Source: Bacteroidales bacterium (lineage in GTDB: Bacteria > Bacteroidota > Bacteroidia > Bacteroidales > UBA932). From it: a stretch of DNA of 64,000 nucleotides. The translations under genes were made by a program, and so were the position numbers. The notes beneath the pieces were generated by a model, which saw only the letters and a program-made list of their open reading frames with translations, was not told the origin of the DNA and made no database searches. The DNA lies in NCBI GenBank assembly GCA_017630155.1, contig JAGBVU010000025.1:1-64000 (forward strand). The letters run 5' to 3'. How positions within the stretch are numbered: the first letter of the stretch is position 1; the number at the start of each line of letters is the position of its first letter. Below, one piece after another: positions 36,834-44,439 of this stretch.

Positions 36834-39239
36834 ATGGGAATAGACAGTAAAATTGACTTTGAAAGTCTCAATAGTGCACAGAGAAGTGCTGTAGAGTGCA
36901 CTGATGGTCCGTCATTGATTATAGCGGGCGCCGGATCGGGTAAGACAAAGGTTCTGACATACAAGATAGCGTATCTTTTGGAGAGGAGTGTTCCCCCATC
37001 AGCCATCCTCGCGCTGACCTTTACCAATAAGGCTTCAAAAGAGATGAAAGAGCGTATTTCTGCACTTGTGGGTAAGGATAAGAGTGTCCGTTTGTGGATG
37101 GGTACTTTCCACTCCATTTTTATAAGGTTTCTAAGACAATATGCAGATAAGATAGGCTATCCATCCTCTTTCACTGTATATGATTCTTCCGATTCGAAAA
37201 GTGCCATCCGTGTATGTATCAAAGAGATGCAGTTGGATGAAAAGGTCTACAAACCATCAGTTGTACAGTCGAGAATCTCCAAGGCAAAGAATAGCCTTGT
37301 CACAGCCAATGCATATATGAACAATGCTGCTGCCATCCAGGTGGACATGCAGTCAAAGATGGGGCAGATATGCGAGATTTACAAGAGATATGAGCAGAAG
37401 TGCAAGGCCTCAGGCGTGATGGATTTTGATGATATCCTCCTCAATATGAATATTTTGCTCAGGGATCATCCCGATGTGTGTGAAGAACTTTCACGCTGTT
37501 TCAGGTATATCCTTGTGGATGAGTATCAGGATACAAACTATGCCCAATATCTCATAGTCAAGAAACTTTCAGCGTCCCACCGCAATATCTCTGTAGTGGG
37601 GGATGACTCCCAAAGTATCTATGGCTTCCGTGGTGCCAGAATTCAGAACATCCTCAATTTTAGAAAGGATTATCCCGATTCGAAGGAGTTCAAACTTGAG
37701 CAGAATTACCGCTCGACAAGGACCATTGTCGATGCTGCAAACTCGGTTATTGAGAAGAACCGCAACAGACTACCCAAGACCTGTTTCTCTCAGGGAGCTG
37801 CAGGTGAAAAGATAGAGGTGCTCAAGGCTTTCACAGAGCAGGAGGAGGGGTCATTGGTGGCAGCATCCATTGCGAAGAGGATATATTCTGATAAGGTTTC
37901 CTATGACAGTTTTGCTATCCTCTACAGGACAAATGCACAGTCGCGTGTCATCGAGGAGATGTTGCGCAAGCGCAATCTGCCATATAAAATATATGCGGGG
38001 CACTCATTTTATGAGAGGGCCGAGGTGAAGGATCTCCTTGCCTACTTCAGACTCCTGGTCAATCCTGGGGATGATGAGGCGTTCCGCCGTGCCATCAACA
38101 CCCCTGCAAGGGGGATAGGTGAGACCTCCCTCAAATATCTTGCAGACACTGCAAAAGGGGAGGGGACATCCCTTTGGGGTGCATTGTTCTCTGACAAATG
38201 TGAACAGTTCGGTCTTAAGGCTGCAGCGCTAAACAAGATGAGGGGCTTTGCAAATATGATACAGGCAATCAGGATCAAAGTCGATACTCAGGATGCATAT
38301 TCGATTGCTGTGGAGATAGTCAATGCCTCGGGCCTTATAGCCTCCTACAAGCAGGAGAATACCATAGAGGCACAGGCAAGGGTGGAGAATATAGAGGAGC
38401 TTATCAACAGTGTGCATGAGTTTGTGGAGGAGCAGAAAGCTGCGGCAGAAGAGATCGGGGAGGAGAATGTTTTGGTGACATTGGGATCCTATCTCGAAAA
38501 TGTGGCATTGATATCGGATCTTGAGATTGCAGAGGACAAAAAAGATGATGGCAACAGGATAAGTCTGATGACTGTTCACTCATCAAAAGGACTTGAGTTC
38601 CCCTATGTATATATAATCGGTATGGAGGAGAATCTCTTCCCATCAGTGGGAGCTGTTTCAGAGGCTGATGTTGAGGAGGAGAGGAGACTTTTCTATGTCG
38701 CTATGACCAGGGCGGAGAAGGGGCTTGCAGTCTCTTATGCCGGGTCCCGTTTCAAGTGGGGACAACACACCTCGAGTCCACCTAGTAGGTTCTTGAAAGA
38801 GATTGATCCCCAATATCTTGATAGAACCATAGATGAGGAGCGTAAAGTGGTAGTAGGGGCTGGTTTTGATGACGATGATGCCTGGGACAATATGTCAGGA
38901 TTGCGAAGTAAGACTTTTATCAGAAGGCCACTCGGCGGCACAAGTTCTTCTTCGGCTTATGGCTCGGCAGGGAGAAAAGAGGAGCCTAAAAGGGCCCCTG
39001 AGAGGGTGATACTTCCCCGTCCTGCCATGAGTAGGCCTGTACGTGAGGCTGATCCCAATTTTGTAGCAGATCCTGTCTCATCATTGAGGGTAGGGCAAAG
39101 AGTGGAGCATGAGAGGTTTGGCTATGGAGTCATATTGTCTATTGAGGGGGCTGCACCCAATACCAAAGCGATAGTGAGATTTGATGTGGGTGGTGAGAAA
39201 ACTTTGCTTTTGAAGTTTGCTAAATTGAAAATATGCTAG
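36834..39239 (+). CDS. UvrD/PcrA-type superfamily I DNA helicase
   Basis: A 3'-5' ATP-dependent helicase of 801 residues. Motif Q/I is LNSAQRSAVE ... AGAGSGKTKVL (about 31-41), Ia LTFTNKASKEM (about 60), II VDEYQDTNYAQ (about 226), III GDDSQSIYGFRGA (about 254), IV QNYRSTRTIV (about 286), V MTVHSSKGLEFP (about 582) and VI VAMTRAEKGL (about 621). Such helicases act in mismatch and nucleotide-excision repair and in clearing RecA. The C-terminal 130 residues carry the low-complexity linker and Tudor-like RNA-polymerase-binding end (RVGQRVEHERFGYGVI). Confidence 0.93.
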   Translation: MGIDSKIDFESLNSAQRSAVECTDGPSLIIAGAGSGKTKVLTYKIAYLLERSVPPSAILALTFTNKASKEMKERISALVGKDKSVRLWMGTFHSIFIRFLRQYADKIGYPSSFTVYDSSDSKSAIRVCIKEMQLDEKVYKPSVVQSRISKAKNSLVTANAYMNNAAAIQVDMQSKMGQICEIYKRYEQKCKASGVMDFDDILLNMNILLRDHPDVCEELSRCFRYILVDEYQDTNYAQYLIVKKLSASHRNISVVGDDSQSIYGFRGARIQNILNFRKDYPDSKEFKLEQNYRSTRTIVDAANSVIEKNRNRLPKTCFSQGAAGEKIEVLKAFTEQEEGSLVAASIAKRIYSDKVSYDSFAILYRTNAQSRVIEEMLRKRNLPYKIYAGHSFYERAEVKDLLAYFRLLVNPGDDEAFRRAINTPARGIGETSLKYLADTAKGEGTSLWGALFSDKCEQFGLKAAALNKMRGFANMIQAIRIKVDTQDAYSIAVEIVNASGLIASYKQENTIEAQARVENIEELINSVHEFVEEQKAAAEEIGEENVLVTLGSYLENVALISDLEIAEDKKDDGNRISLMTVHSSKGLEFPYVYIIGMEENLFPSVGAVSEADVEEERRLFYVAMTRAEKGLAVSYAGSRFKWGQHTSSPPSRFLKEIDPQYLDRTIDEERKVVVGAGFDDDDAWDNMSGLRSKTFIRRPLGGTSSSSAYGSAGRKEEPKRAPERVILPRPAMSRPVREADPNFVADPVSSLRVGQRVEHERFGYGVILSIEGAAPNTKAIVRFDVGGEKTLLLKFAKLKIC

Positions 39240-39303
39240 AAATGGCACAGAAATTGCAATAGAATACTACGAAGTTTTTCATAGTTTAAGTTTAGGTTAA
39301 GTA

Positions 39304-39346
39304 GTGGGCCGATCCCTTTCTGTAGGGGACCGGCCCATGAATTTTA
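39304..39346. terminator. Hairpin after the helicase gene
   Basis: Imperfect stem GGGCCG / CGGCCC plus TCCC / GGGA, loop about 9 nt, followed on plus by a weak T-tract. It lies between the helicase and the small minus-strand ORF, whose stop codon touches it. Confidence 0.5.
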
Positions 39347-39481
39347 TTGCTCTTTGCTGTATTTCTTATCTTTTTGCCAGTTTCTGCTTCTGAAGTATTT
39401 GAGAATTTCAATCTTCTGACAAGATGTTAATAAAGTAACGGCTGCCACTAGGGCCATTACTGCAAGTGTAATCTTTTTTAT
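39344..39481 (-). CDS. Candidate 45-residue lipoprotein with ATA start
   Basis: A short minus-strand frame that reads IKKITLAVMALVAAVTLL then TSCQK: a Lys-rich N-terminus, a 15-residue hydrophobic stretch and lipobox TSC (Cys21), followed by a basic 24-residue tail to the TAA at 39346-39344. The layout is exactly that of Bacteroidota small lipoproteins. The expected start codon is ATA, not ATG; no in-frame ATG, GTG or TTG lies upstream at a suitable place, and the only in-frame ATG (codon 9) would break the signal. It may be translated from AUA, be a gene lost by one ATG-to-ATA change, or be chance. Confidence 0.4.
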   Translation of the reverse strand: MKKITLAVMALVAAVTLLTSCQKIEILKYFRSRNWQKDKKYSKEQ

Positions 39482-39544
39482 CTCCCATTTGTTTTCGCTG
39501 CAAAGCTCTTGTATAATATATTTTTTCGAATTGTGCTTATTGAT

Positions 39545-39552
39545 TATATTTG
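39545..39552 (+). promoter_or_regulatory. -7 box for the DUF4810 gene
   Basis: TATATTTG, 23 bp before the ATG at 39576. No well-spaced -33 element is seen. Confidence 0.5.
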
Positions 39553-39575
39553 CCTAAAGAAATTATGGTAAAGCA

Positions 39576-40049
39576 ATGATGAATTTGAGAAAACTATCTG
39601 TAATATTGTCAGTTTTTCTGTCTGCCATGTTGCTCCCTTCGTGTGGAACCACCTCAGTGTCATATCTGTACTATTGGGGTAATGACGTCAATAGTGAAGC
39701 CAATGCTACTGCATATGAGGTGTTTACTTATGATGTATTGGAGAACAGGACACCAGAAAGCATATGTAATCTTATTGCCCTCTATGAAGATATTGTGACT
39801 AATGCCGGCAAAAATGGGAAGGATGTCCCTCCTGGAATATTAGCTGAATATGGATATGTTCTGCTTCAGTCTGATTCACCCGCGATTTTTGAGGAGCATG
39901 CTACAAAATTGCAGAAGAAAATGTTCAATACTGCAGATTACTCTTCTCTTTTCAGACAAAAGGGTGAGTCAATGCTGAAGAAGGAGATGGAACTGTATCC
40001 GGAATCGGCAAAGTTTATTGCTCCATTGATTGATAAACTCGTAAAATAG
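39576..40049 (+). CDS. DUF4810 lipoprotein
   Basis: A 157-residue lipoprotein with lipobox LPSC (Cys23) that resembles DUF4810, a family usually found with CsgG-like and GNA1162-like (DUF799) lipoproteins. The mature part opens with SYLYYWG and has helical repeats (SICNLIALYEDIV..). It is followed after 12 bp by the GNA1162-like gene. The family's role is not established; the pairing suggests a lipoprotein complex in the outer membrane. No CsgG gene is adjacent. Confidence 0.7.
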   Translation: MMNLRKLSVILSVFLSAMLLPSCGTTSVSYLYYWGNDVNSEANATAYEVFTYDVLENRTPESICNLIALYEDIVTNAGKNGKDVPPGILAEYGYVLLQSDSPAIFEEHATKLQKKMFNTADYSSLFRQKGESMLKKEMELYPESAKFIAPLIDKLVK

Positions 40050-40061
40050 GAGGTTAGTGAG

Positions 40062-40736
40062 ATGAAAAAGATTTTATACTTGGTTTTGTTCTCTATCCTG
40101 GTTTCCTCATGCGGACCTGGCAGATATACCAGAATGGAACAGTACCCAGCTATGTATCAGGAGCATCCCGGTACTATTCTTATAATGTCACCCATCAATA
40201 ATACCCAGCATCCAGATGCGGGTGATATCTTGTATTCGTCATTGGCACATCCACTTGTAGATGCTGGATATTATGTCGTTTCCCCTTTTATTGTCGGGGA
40301 CGCTTTTACAGGTGTGAATGGTTATAAATCCGAAGATTATATTGAAGGGGGGCTGAAGGTGTTCAACCAGAAATATGGTGCAGATGCAGTCCTCTTTACC
40401 GTTATAGAGTATTGGTTCAAGTATGGTGCAGGTATTTCTACCAAGATAAGATATGTATTGAGGTCTGCTCATACAGGGGAGATTTTGTTTGACAGGACCA
40501 ATAGTATGACGCACGATTTGTCGATTACTACTGGTTTTGGATCCAATTTGGGGCTGCTGATAGATGTTGCAGGAACTGTTGTGAATACTTTTGCCACAGA
40601 TTATGTATATGCTGCCAGAGCTTCAAATATGTATGTGTTCAAGGATCTTCCTAGGGGTAAGTATAGCCCTGAATATATGAAGGATCAGGAAGCGCCGGCA
40701 AGAAAGAATAATCAGAATGCCATCCATTTCAGGTAA
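40062..40736 (+). CDS. GNA1162/DUF799-family lipoprotein
   Basis: A 224-residue lipoprotein (lipobox VSSC, Cys17) matching the GNA1162/DUF799 family: early YPAMYQEHPGTILIMSPINNT, then a nucleotide-binding-like alpha/beta domain (DAVLFTVIEYWF) related to the CsgG/TolB-type fold. It follows the DUF4810 gene by 12 bp. Neisserial GNA1162 is a surface-exposed lipoprotein; here the partner set is incomplete. Role unknown. Confidence 0.75.
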   Translation: MKKILYLVLFSILVSSCGPGRYTRMEQYPAMYQEHPGTILIMSPINNTQHPDAGDILYSSLAHPLVDAGYYVVSPFIVGDAFTGVNGYKSEDYIEGGLKVFNQKYGADAVLFTVIEYWFKYGAGISTKIRYVLRSAHTGEILFDRTNSMTHDLSITTGFGSNLGLLIDVAGTVVNTFATDYVYAARASNMYVFKDLPRGKYSPEYMKDQEAPARKNNQNAIHFR

Positions 40737-40759
40737 GAGCACTTCAAATTTCAATAGAG

Positions 40760-40793
40760 CTCCTGCGGCAGTTATGTCGCAGGAGTTTTTTTT
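40760..40793 (+). terminator. Terminator after the DUF4810/GNA1162 pair
   Basis: Stem CTCCTGCG / CGCAGGAG with a 10-nt loop, followed by T8. Confidence 0.8.
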
Positions 40794-40797
40794 GTGC

Positions 40798-40855
40798 AAA
40801 AAAAAGAGCAGCAATGTTGTGCTGTTCTCTTCCGTGATCCGCCTGGGGCTCGAAC
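40798..40855 (-). repeat. Copy 1 of a direct repeat: tRNA-Lys 3' end plus terminator
   Basis: A near-identical copy of 40928-40987, differing by a few substitutions and a 2-bp deletion. It contains the minus-strand T-loop, acceptor 3' strand and discriminator of tRNA-Lys(TTT), then the hairpin terminator, but no 5' half of a tRNA. Confidence 0.85.
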
Positions 40856-40866
40856 TGGCCCTGGGG

Positions 40867-40927
40867 ACAGGGCCTTGGTTTACTCGCTTTGCTCGACTGG
40901 GTTCGAGCTGATGCGGGATGAATATAC
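40867..40927. other. Spacer between tRNA 3'-end repeats
   Basis: About 70 bp separate the two repeats. It includes a 7-bp hairpin, GGCCCTG / CAGGGCC (starting near 40858). No gene. Confidence 0.5.
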
Positions 40928-40987
40928 AAAAAAAAGAGCAGCAATATTGTGCTGCTCTCTCTTCCGTGATCCGCCTGGGGCTCGAAC
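40928..40987 (-). repeat. Copy 2 of the direct repeat, overlapping the tRNA-Lys 3' end
   Basis: The original copy: terminator hairpin GAGCAGCA / TGCTGCTC (minus) with T-run and the 3' half of the T-arm and acceptor stem of tRNA-Lys(TTT). Confidence 0.85.
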
Positions 40988-41039
40988 CCAGGACCCCAAC
41001 ATTAAAAGTGTTGTGCTCTACCTGCTGAGCTAGCGAATC
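40967..41039 (-). tRNA. tRNA-Lys (anticodon TTT)
   Basis: A 73-nt cloverleaf. Acceptor GATTCGC/GCGGATC with one T-G pair, D-stem GCTC/GAGC, anticodon stem CAACA/TGTTG with loop CTTTTAA (anticodon TTT), T-loop TTCGAGC, discriminator A. CCA is not encoded. A consensus promoter lies at 41055-41085. Confidence 0.95.
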
Positions 41040-41054
41040 TCCGTTTTGGGAGTG

Positions 41055-41085
41055 CAAATGTAGTCAGAATTTCTTACTTAGCAAA
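41055..41085 (-). promoter_or_regulatory. Promoter of tRNA-Lys(TTT)
   Basis: Minus strand: TTTG (41085-41082), a 19-nt spacer and TACATTTG (41062-41055); an exact consensus match. Confidence 0.75.
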
Positions 41086-41144
41086 TTTTTCTTTCAATTT
41101 TCTTTCATTTAATCCAAAAATTTATCCTTTCCGCTTAATTTGAC

Positions 41145-41152
41145 TATTTTTG
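41145..41152 (+). promoter_or_regulatory. -7 box, near-leaderless (DJ-1 gene)
   Basis: TATTTTTG ends 4 bases before the ATG at 41157, so the mRNA may start at the start codon. Confidence 0.5.
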
Positions 41153-41156
41153 GTCT

Positions 41157-41702
41157 ATGAAAGTTTACATTTTACTCGCAGATGGTTTTGAGACTATTGA
41201 AGCTCTGACTCCACTTGATATCCTTCGCAGATGCGGAATTGATGTTAAGACAGCCTCCATTACTGATTCATTGGAGGTGATCTCTTCACATGGCTTGAAA
41301 GTTCAGGCAGATACTCTTCTCAGTCTGGAGGTGGCTGATGGAGAAATGGTAATACTACCGGGAGGTTTTCCTGGATATGTCAATCTCCGCGAAAACCAGA
41401 AGGTCCTATCTTTGGTAAGGGAATACTTTGAAGCAGGGAAATATGTTGCCGCCATTTGTGGAGCACCCACAGTTCTTAAAGAGGCAGGTGTTGCAAATGA
41501 TAAAAAAATCACCTGTCACTCAAGCGTATTGGATGAGATGAAAGGTGATTATTGTTGCACTTGTGCTGATGTGGAGTGTGATGGGAAAATTATCACTGGA
41601 AAAGGGGCAGGACTCTCATTGCCATTTGCACTCCGCCTAGCTGAAATTCTGGCGCCAGCCTCTGTCGTAGATAAGGTGAAGCAGGGACTCCAGATCGTGT
41701 AG
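41157..41702 (+). CDS. DJ-1/PfpI-family protein
   Basis: A 181-residue glutaminase-like alpha/beta protein of the DJ-1/YajL branch. The nucleophile-elbow Cys is in VAAICGAPTVL (about 100), the conserved Glu is in ADGFETIEAL (about 15), and GKGAGLSLPFALRLAE closes the domain. Members act as glyoxalase III, deglycase or redox-protective chaperones, and the activity of this one is not determinable. Single gene; convergent with the VanX-like gene. Confidence 0.9.
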   Translation: MKVYILLADGFETIEALTPLDILRRCGIDVKTASITDSLEVISSHGLKVQADTLLSLEVADGEMVILPGGFPGYVNLRENQKVLSLVREYFEAGKYVAAICGAPTVLKEAGVANDKKITCHSSVLDEMKGDYCCTCADVECDGKIITGKGAGLSLPFALRLAEILAPASVVDKVKQGLQIV

Positions 41703-41710
41703 TTTCAGCC

Positions 41711-42427
41711 CTATTCTATAACTTTATAGGTGGCACGGGCCTCTTTGGATGGGAGAAGGTCGAAATGCCACCACTCCTCTTTTATTGGATGAAGGCCTGC
41801 TTCTACCATTACTTCGCGTAGAAGTCTTCTGTTTTCATACTCTCTGATAGTAATTCTCCCCTCTTTAAGAAGCTCCTCTTCAATATTTATCCTTGACTCT
41901 CTTCCGAAGAAATCATATTCAGAACCCATTGGGATAGGATGCCCTGTGCAGTCAAGTAGTGTTACATCGACAGCTGTGCCCAGATTGTGCATTCCAGCTC
42001 CGCGATTGGGATTGGCCACGAAATCTTCCATATCTGTCCCCTCAACAGATGCCCACATCTCACGTTGGATACTGATAGGACGGGCTGCATCGTATATTAC
42101 AAGGTTCAGGTCAAGGCGTTTCTTCTTAAGGATTTTTTGTGCCTCTGCCACCTTTTTTGCCAACTCAGGCTGCATGAATGCCTTGTTTACTCCATGATAT
42201 AGAGTCCTCCCCATAAAATTAAGAGGTTTGGCATAGATGAGATCCACTACAATAGTAGTGTCGAGTTCGTGGATATCCACAAGGCCGGCGGCCCTCATAC
42301 TTGCCTCTTTAGGGGTGTCACCATTTTGGTCAAAATTTTGGTTAGAATTGCAACCGCAGTTGCTGCACGATACTGTCAGGAATATTGCTATTGCAGCAGA
42401 GAATACAAGATTTAATGCTTTTTTCAT
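41711..42427 (-). CDS. VanX-like D-alanyl-D-alanine dipeptidase lipoprotein
   Basis: A 238-residue zinc peptidase of family M15D. Signal with lipobox VSC (Cys21), then the catalytic motifs GMHNLGTAVDVTL (His/Asp zinc ligands, about 144-156) and EEWWHFD (catalytic Glu and third ligand, about 218-224). Family members hydrolyse D-Ala-D-Ala. A single housekeeping copy like this is common in Bacteroidota and does not imply vancomycin resistance; no vanA/vanH genes are nearby. A minus -7 box TAATTTTG lies at 42454-42447. Confidence 0.88.
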   Translation of the reverse strand: MKKALNLVFSAAIAIFLTVSCSNCGCNSNQNFDQNGDTPKEASMRAAGLVDIHELDTTIVVDLIYAKPLNFMGRTLYHGVNKAFMQPELAKKVAEAQKILKKKRLDLNLVIYDAARPISIQREMWASVEGTDMEDFVANPNRGAGMHNLGTAVDVTLLDCTGHPIPMGSEYDFFGRESRINIEEELLKEGRITIREYENRRLLREVMVEAGLHPIKEEWWHFDLLPSKEARATYKVIE

Positions 42428-42531
42428 GATTTTAAAATTTATGAACCAAAATTAGCCAGAAAAGCTGAATTATAAAAAAAAGGGGGTGGAGAAATTTACT
42501 TTTATGCACCTTCGTAGAGGGGATGAGAGGC

Positions 42532-42539
42532 TAATTTTG
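42532..42539 (+). promoter_or_regulatory. -7 box for the DUF4493-like gene
   Basis: TAATTTTG, about 27 bp before the ATG at 42567. The -33 element is not clear. Confidence 0.45.
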
Positions 42540-42566
42540 CATCGGAATTTTTAAAGGATGAGTGCT

Positions 42567-43637
42567 ATGAGAAGAGTTTTGCTTTTTGTATTGCCTTTGC
42601 TCCTGACAGGATGCAGTAAGGGGCTGGACAGTGGAAATTGTCCTTTGTTTCTCTCTTTTGCTGAGGACTTTGCTCTTCAGTGGGCCGATCTGCAGACCAA
42701 AGGTGGTGGGTCTTTGGAGTTGCCAGATACCAACGATTTTATATTGGTGATATCAGAACTTGACGGAGGAAAAGAGCTTTTTAGAGATCAGTACAGGAAC
42801 AAACCTCCTCATATTGCTCTTCAAGAAGGTTCTTATATGTTATCGGTTTATTCCTGTGATTTTGAAAGTCCGGGGTTTGATACACCACAATTCGGAGATG
42901 AGCAGCAGGTTTTACTTACATCGGAGGGTTTGAGTGTAAGGTTTGAGTGCACGCAGCTCAACTCCGGGTTGAGGTGTACTTTTGATGAGAGTTTTCGTAC
43001 TCAGTTTGCATCCTCGGAGATAGAGCTTGTGCAGGGGGAGGAGGATCTGAAGTATCCCTATGATGAGACGCGAATAGCCTATTTTGATAGCGGAAAAGTC
43101 AGCATTGTACTTTCTACAGGTGAGTCGAGGAGGCAGTTGCTTTCCAGGACTCTGGAGCCAAATGAGATATTGACTATAAATTTCTCTGTGGACCTCTCTT
43201 CCAGTGCTGAGGCAGATTACCATATCGCAGTCGATACGGGGAGAGTCTGGATAAAAGAGGAGTATATATATGGTAAGGAGAGGGATGGAAGTGTGAAGTC
43301 AAGGGCATTGATGGTGGATGATCTCCCCGATATGATAGGTTCAGAAGGGGTCTGGGTGTGCGGATATATTGTAGGGGGTGACCTCTCCTCTACATCGGCT
43401 GTTTACAAGCCACCTTTTGAGTCCCAGACACATGTTTTGATCTCAGACAGGCCGAGTGCAGCCAGTCGTGATGGGTGTGCCTCAGTAGAGTTGAAGAGCG
43501 GTTCCATAAGGGGAGATCTGAATCTGGTGGAGCATCCGGAACTCCTGGGCCAGAAGGTCTATTTAAAAGGAAATATTGTAGAGTCTTATTTTGGATTAGT
43601 AGGGATTAAAAGTCTTTCAGAATACAGCTTCAATTAA
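42567..43637 (+). CDS. DUF4493/DUF6359-like lipoprotein
   Basis: A 356-residue lipoprotein: from ATG 42567 the signal has lipobox LTGC (Cys16), chosen over ATG 42558. An N-terminal immunoglobulin-like half (to about residue 215) resembles DUF4493 and FimB/Mfa2-like pilus-anchoring folds. A C-terminal OB-like segment (GVWVCGYIVGGDLSST, then ..LGQKVYLKGNIVESYFGLVGIKS) resembles DUF6359. Such proteins are surface lipoproteins in gut Bacteroidota. No pilin genes are nearby. Role unknown; followed by tRNA-Lys(CTT). Confidence 0.65.
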   Translation: MRRVLLFVLPLLLTGCSKGLDSGNCPLFLSFAEDFALQWADLQTKGGGSLELPDTNDFILVISELDGGKELFRDQYRNKPPHIALQEGSYMLSVYSCDFESPGFDTPQFGDEQQVLLTSEGLSVRFECTQLNSGLRCTFDESFRTQFASSEIELVQGEEDLKYPYDETRIAYFDSGKVSIVLSTGESRRQLLSRTLEPNEILTINFSVDLSSSAEADYHIAVDTGRVWIKEEYIYGKERDGSVKSRALMVDDLPDMIGSEGVWVCGYIVGGDLSSTSAVYKPPFESQTHVLISDRPSAASRDGCASVELKSGSIRGDLNLVEHPELLGQKVYLKGNIVESYFGLVGIKSLSEYSFN

Positions 43638-43663
43638 TCTCTGTCCGTAGATTGCAAATTTAT

Positions 43664-43694
43664 TTTGTTTTTATGTGGAAATGATATACATTTG
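43664..43694 (+). promoter_or_regulatory. Promoter of tRNA-Lys(CTT)
   Basis: TTTG (43664-43667), a 19-nt spacer and TACATTTG (43687-43694): the full consensus, and the same -7 box as the tRNA-Lys(TTT) promoter. Confidence 0.75.
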
Positions 43695-43710
43695 CAATCC
43701 CAAAACGGAC

Positions 43711-43783
43711 GCTTCCCTAGCTCAGTTGGTAGAGCACGACACTCTTAATGTTGGGGTCCAGGGTTCGATCCCCTGGGGGAGCA
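43711..43783 (+). tRNA. tRNA-Lys (anticodon CTT)
   Basis: A 73-nt cloverleaf: acceptor GCTTCCC/GGGGAGC, anticodon stem CGACA/TGTTG with loop CTCTTAA (anticodon CTT), T-stem CAGGG/CCCTG, discriminator A, no encoded CCA. The second Lys isoacceptor in the window. Confidence 0.95.
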
Positions 43784-43785
43784 CA

Positions 43786-43817
43786 AAAAGGCTATCAGAT
43801 TTCTGATAGCCTTTTTT
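43786..43817 (+). terminator. Terminator of tRNA-Lys(CTT)
   Basis: Stem AAGGCTATCAGA / TCTGATAGCCTT with a T-run; lies just before the convergent membrane-protein gene and may act on both strands. Confidence 0.8.
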
Positions 43818-43840
43818 GTGTTTAGATTCAAGGGTGCTCC

Positions 43841-44437
43841 TTACATCCCCCCTTTGCGGTATTCCTGAATTTCGCGGAGGAGCTCTTCAGTGGTATCGAC
43901 CATCTTTTTGTTTATTCTGTTGCCCAACAGGCCACCTATGATGGCCCCCACAGCAATTCCTCCCAAAATCCAAATAGTCTCCTCTCCTTGCTGCCCCTTG
44001 TGTACCTCTATCCCTAACCATATGAGCCACGGGATTATCATGGCGAGTGCTATTTTGTACCACTTCTTATACCTTTTTCTGAGCAGCGCCACTTTCTCAG
44101 CTACCTCCATGAGATTTGCATTGGATATCTGTACTCTCCATAGATCCCGGTGGAACTGCAGTGTCTTCAGAGCACTGAACAGGAGCATAATGAATGTCGC
44201 TCCACAGAGCCAGTAGGATGTGCCGAGCAGTGCAAAATATGATGGCGCCCACATTGCGACAAATAGCCCAAGCACGAACAGTATACGCCCCCTTTTCCCC
44301 AGTCCGTACATTTTTTTCTGCATTGCCTGCATGATGTGTTTTTCGTTTATGATGCTCTGTTCATCAAGTCTCTTTTTCAGCAGCTCCAGCTGTTGTTTCA
44401 TCTCTTCCATATTGTACGTGTCGTTATTGTATCCCAT
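43841..44437 (-). CDS. Membrane protein downstream of an ECF sigma factor
   Basis: A 198-residue protein with a charged coiled-coil N-terminus (about 8-45) and four hydrophobic helices in two pairs (about 52-95 and 130-180; the last is Gly-rich, GGIAVGAIIGGLLG). I recognise no family. It starts 2 bp after the sigma factor stop, so it is translationally linked. The position suggests a membrane-bound regulator or anti-sigma partner, but the usual anti-sigma fold is not evident. The alternative is a stress-response membrane effector. Confidence 0.65.
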   Translation of the reverse strand: MGYNNDTYNMEEMKQQLELLKKRLDEQSIINEKHIMQAMQKKMYGLGKRGRILFVLGLFVAMWAPSYFALLGTSYWLCGATFIMLLFSALKTLQFHRDLWRVQISNANLMEVAEKVALLRKRYKKWYKIALAMIIPWLIWLGIEVHKGQQGEETIWILGGIAVGAIIGGLLGNRINKKMVDTTEELLREIQEYRKGGM

Positions 44438-44439
44438 AG

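Noticed and set aside
40623-41057. Minus-strand frames of 66-144 codons across the tRNA repeats
   Set aside because: They are produced by the tRNA and terminator repeats and have no protein-like features.
41711-42427. Vancomycin-resistance determinant (VanX)
   Set aside because: Lipidated VanX-like dipeptidases are normal in Bacteroidota, and there is no vanH/vanA ligase or VanRS nearby.
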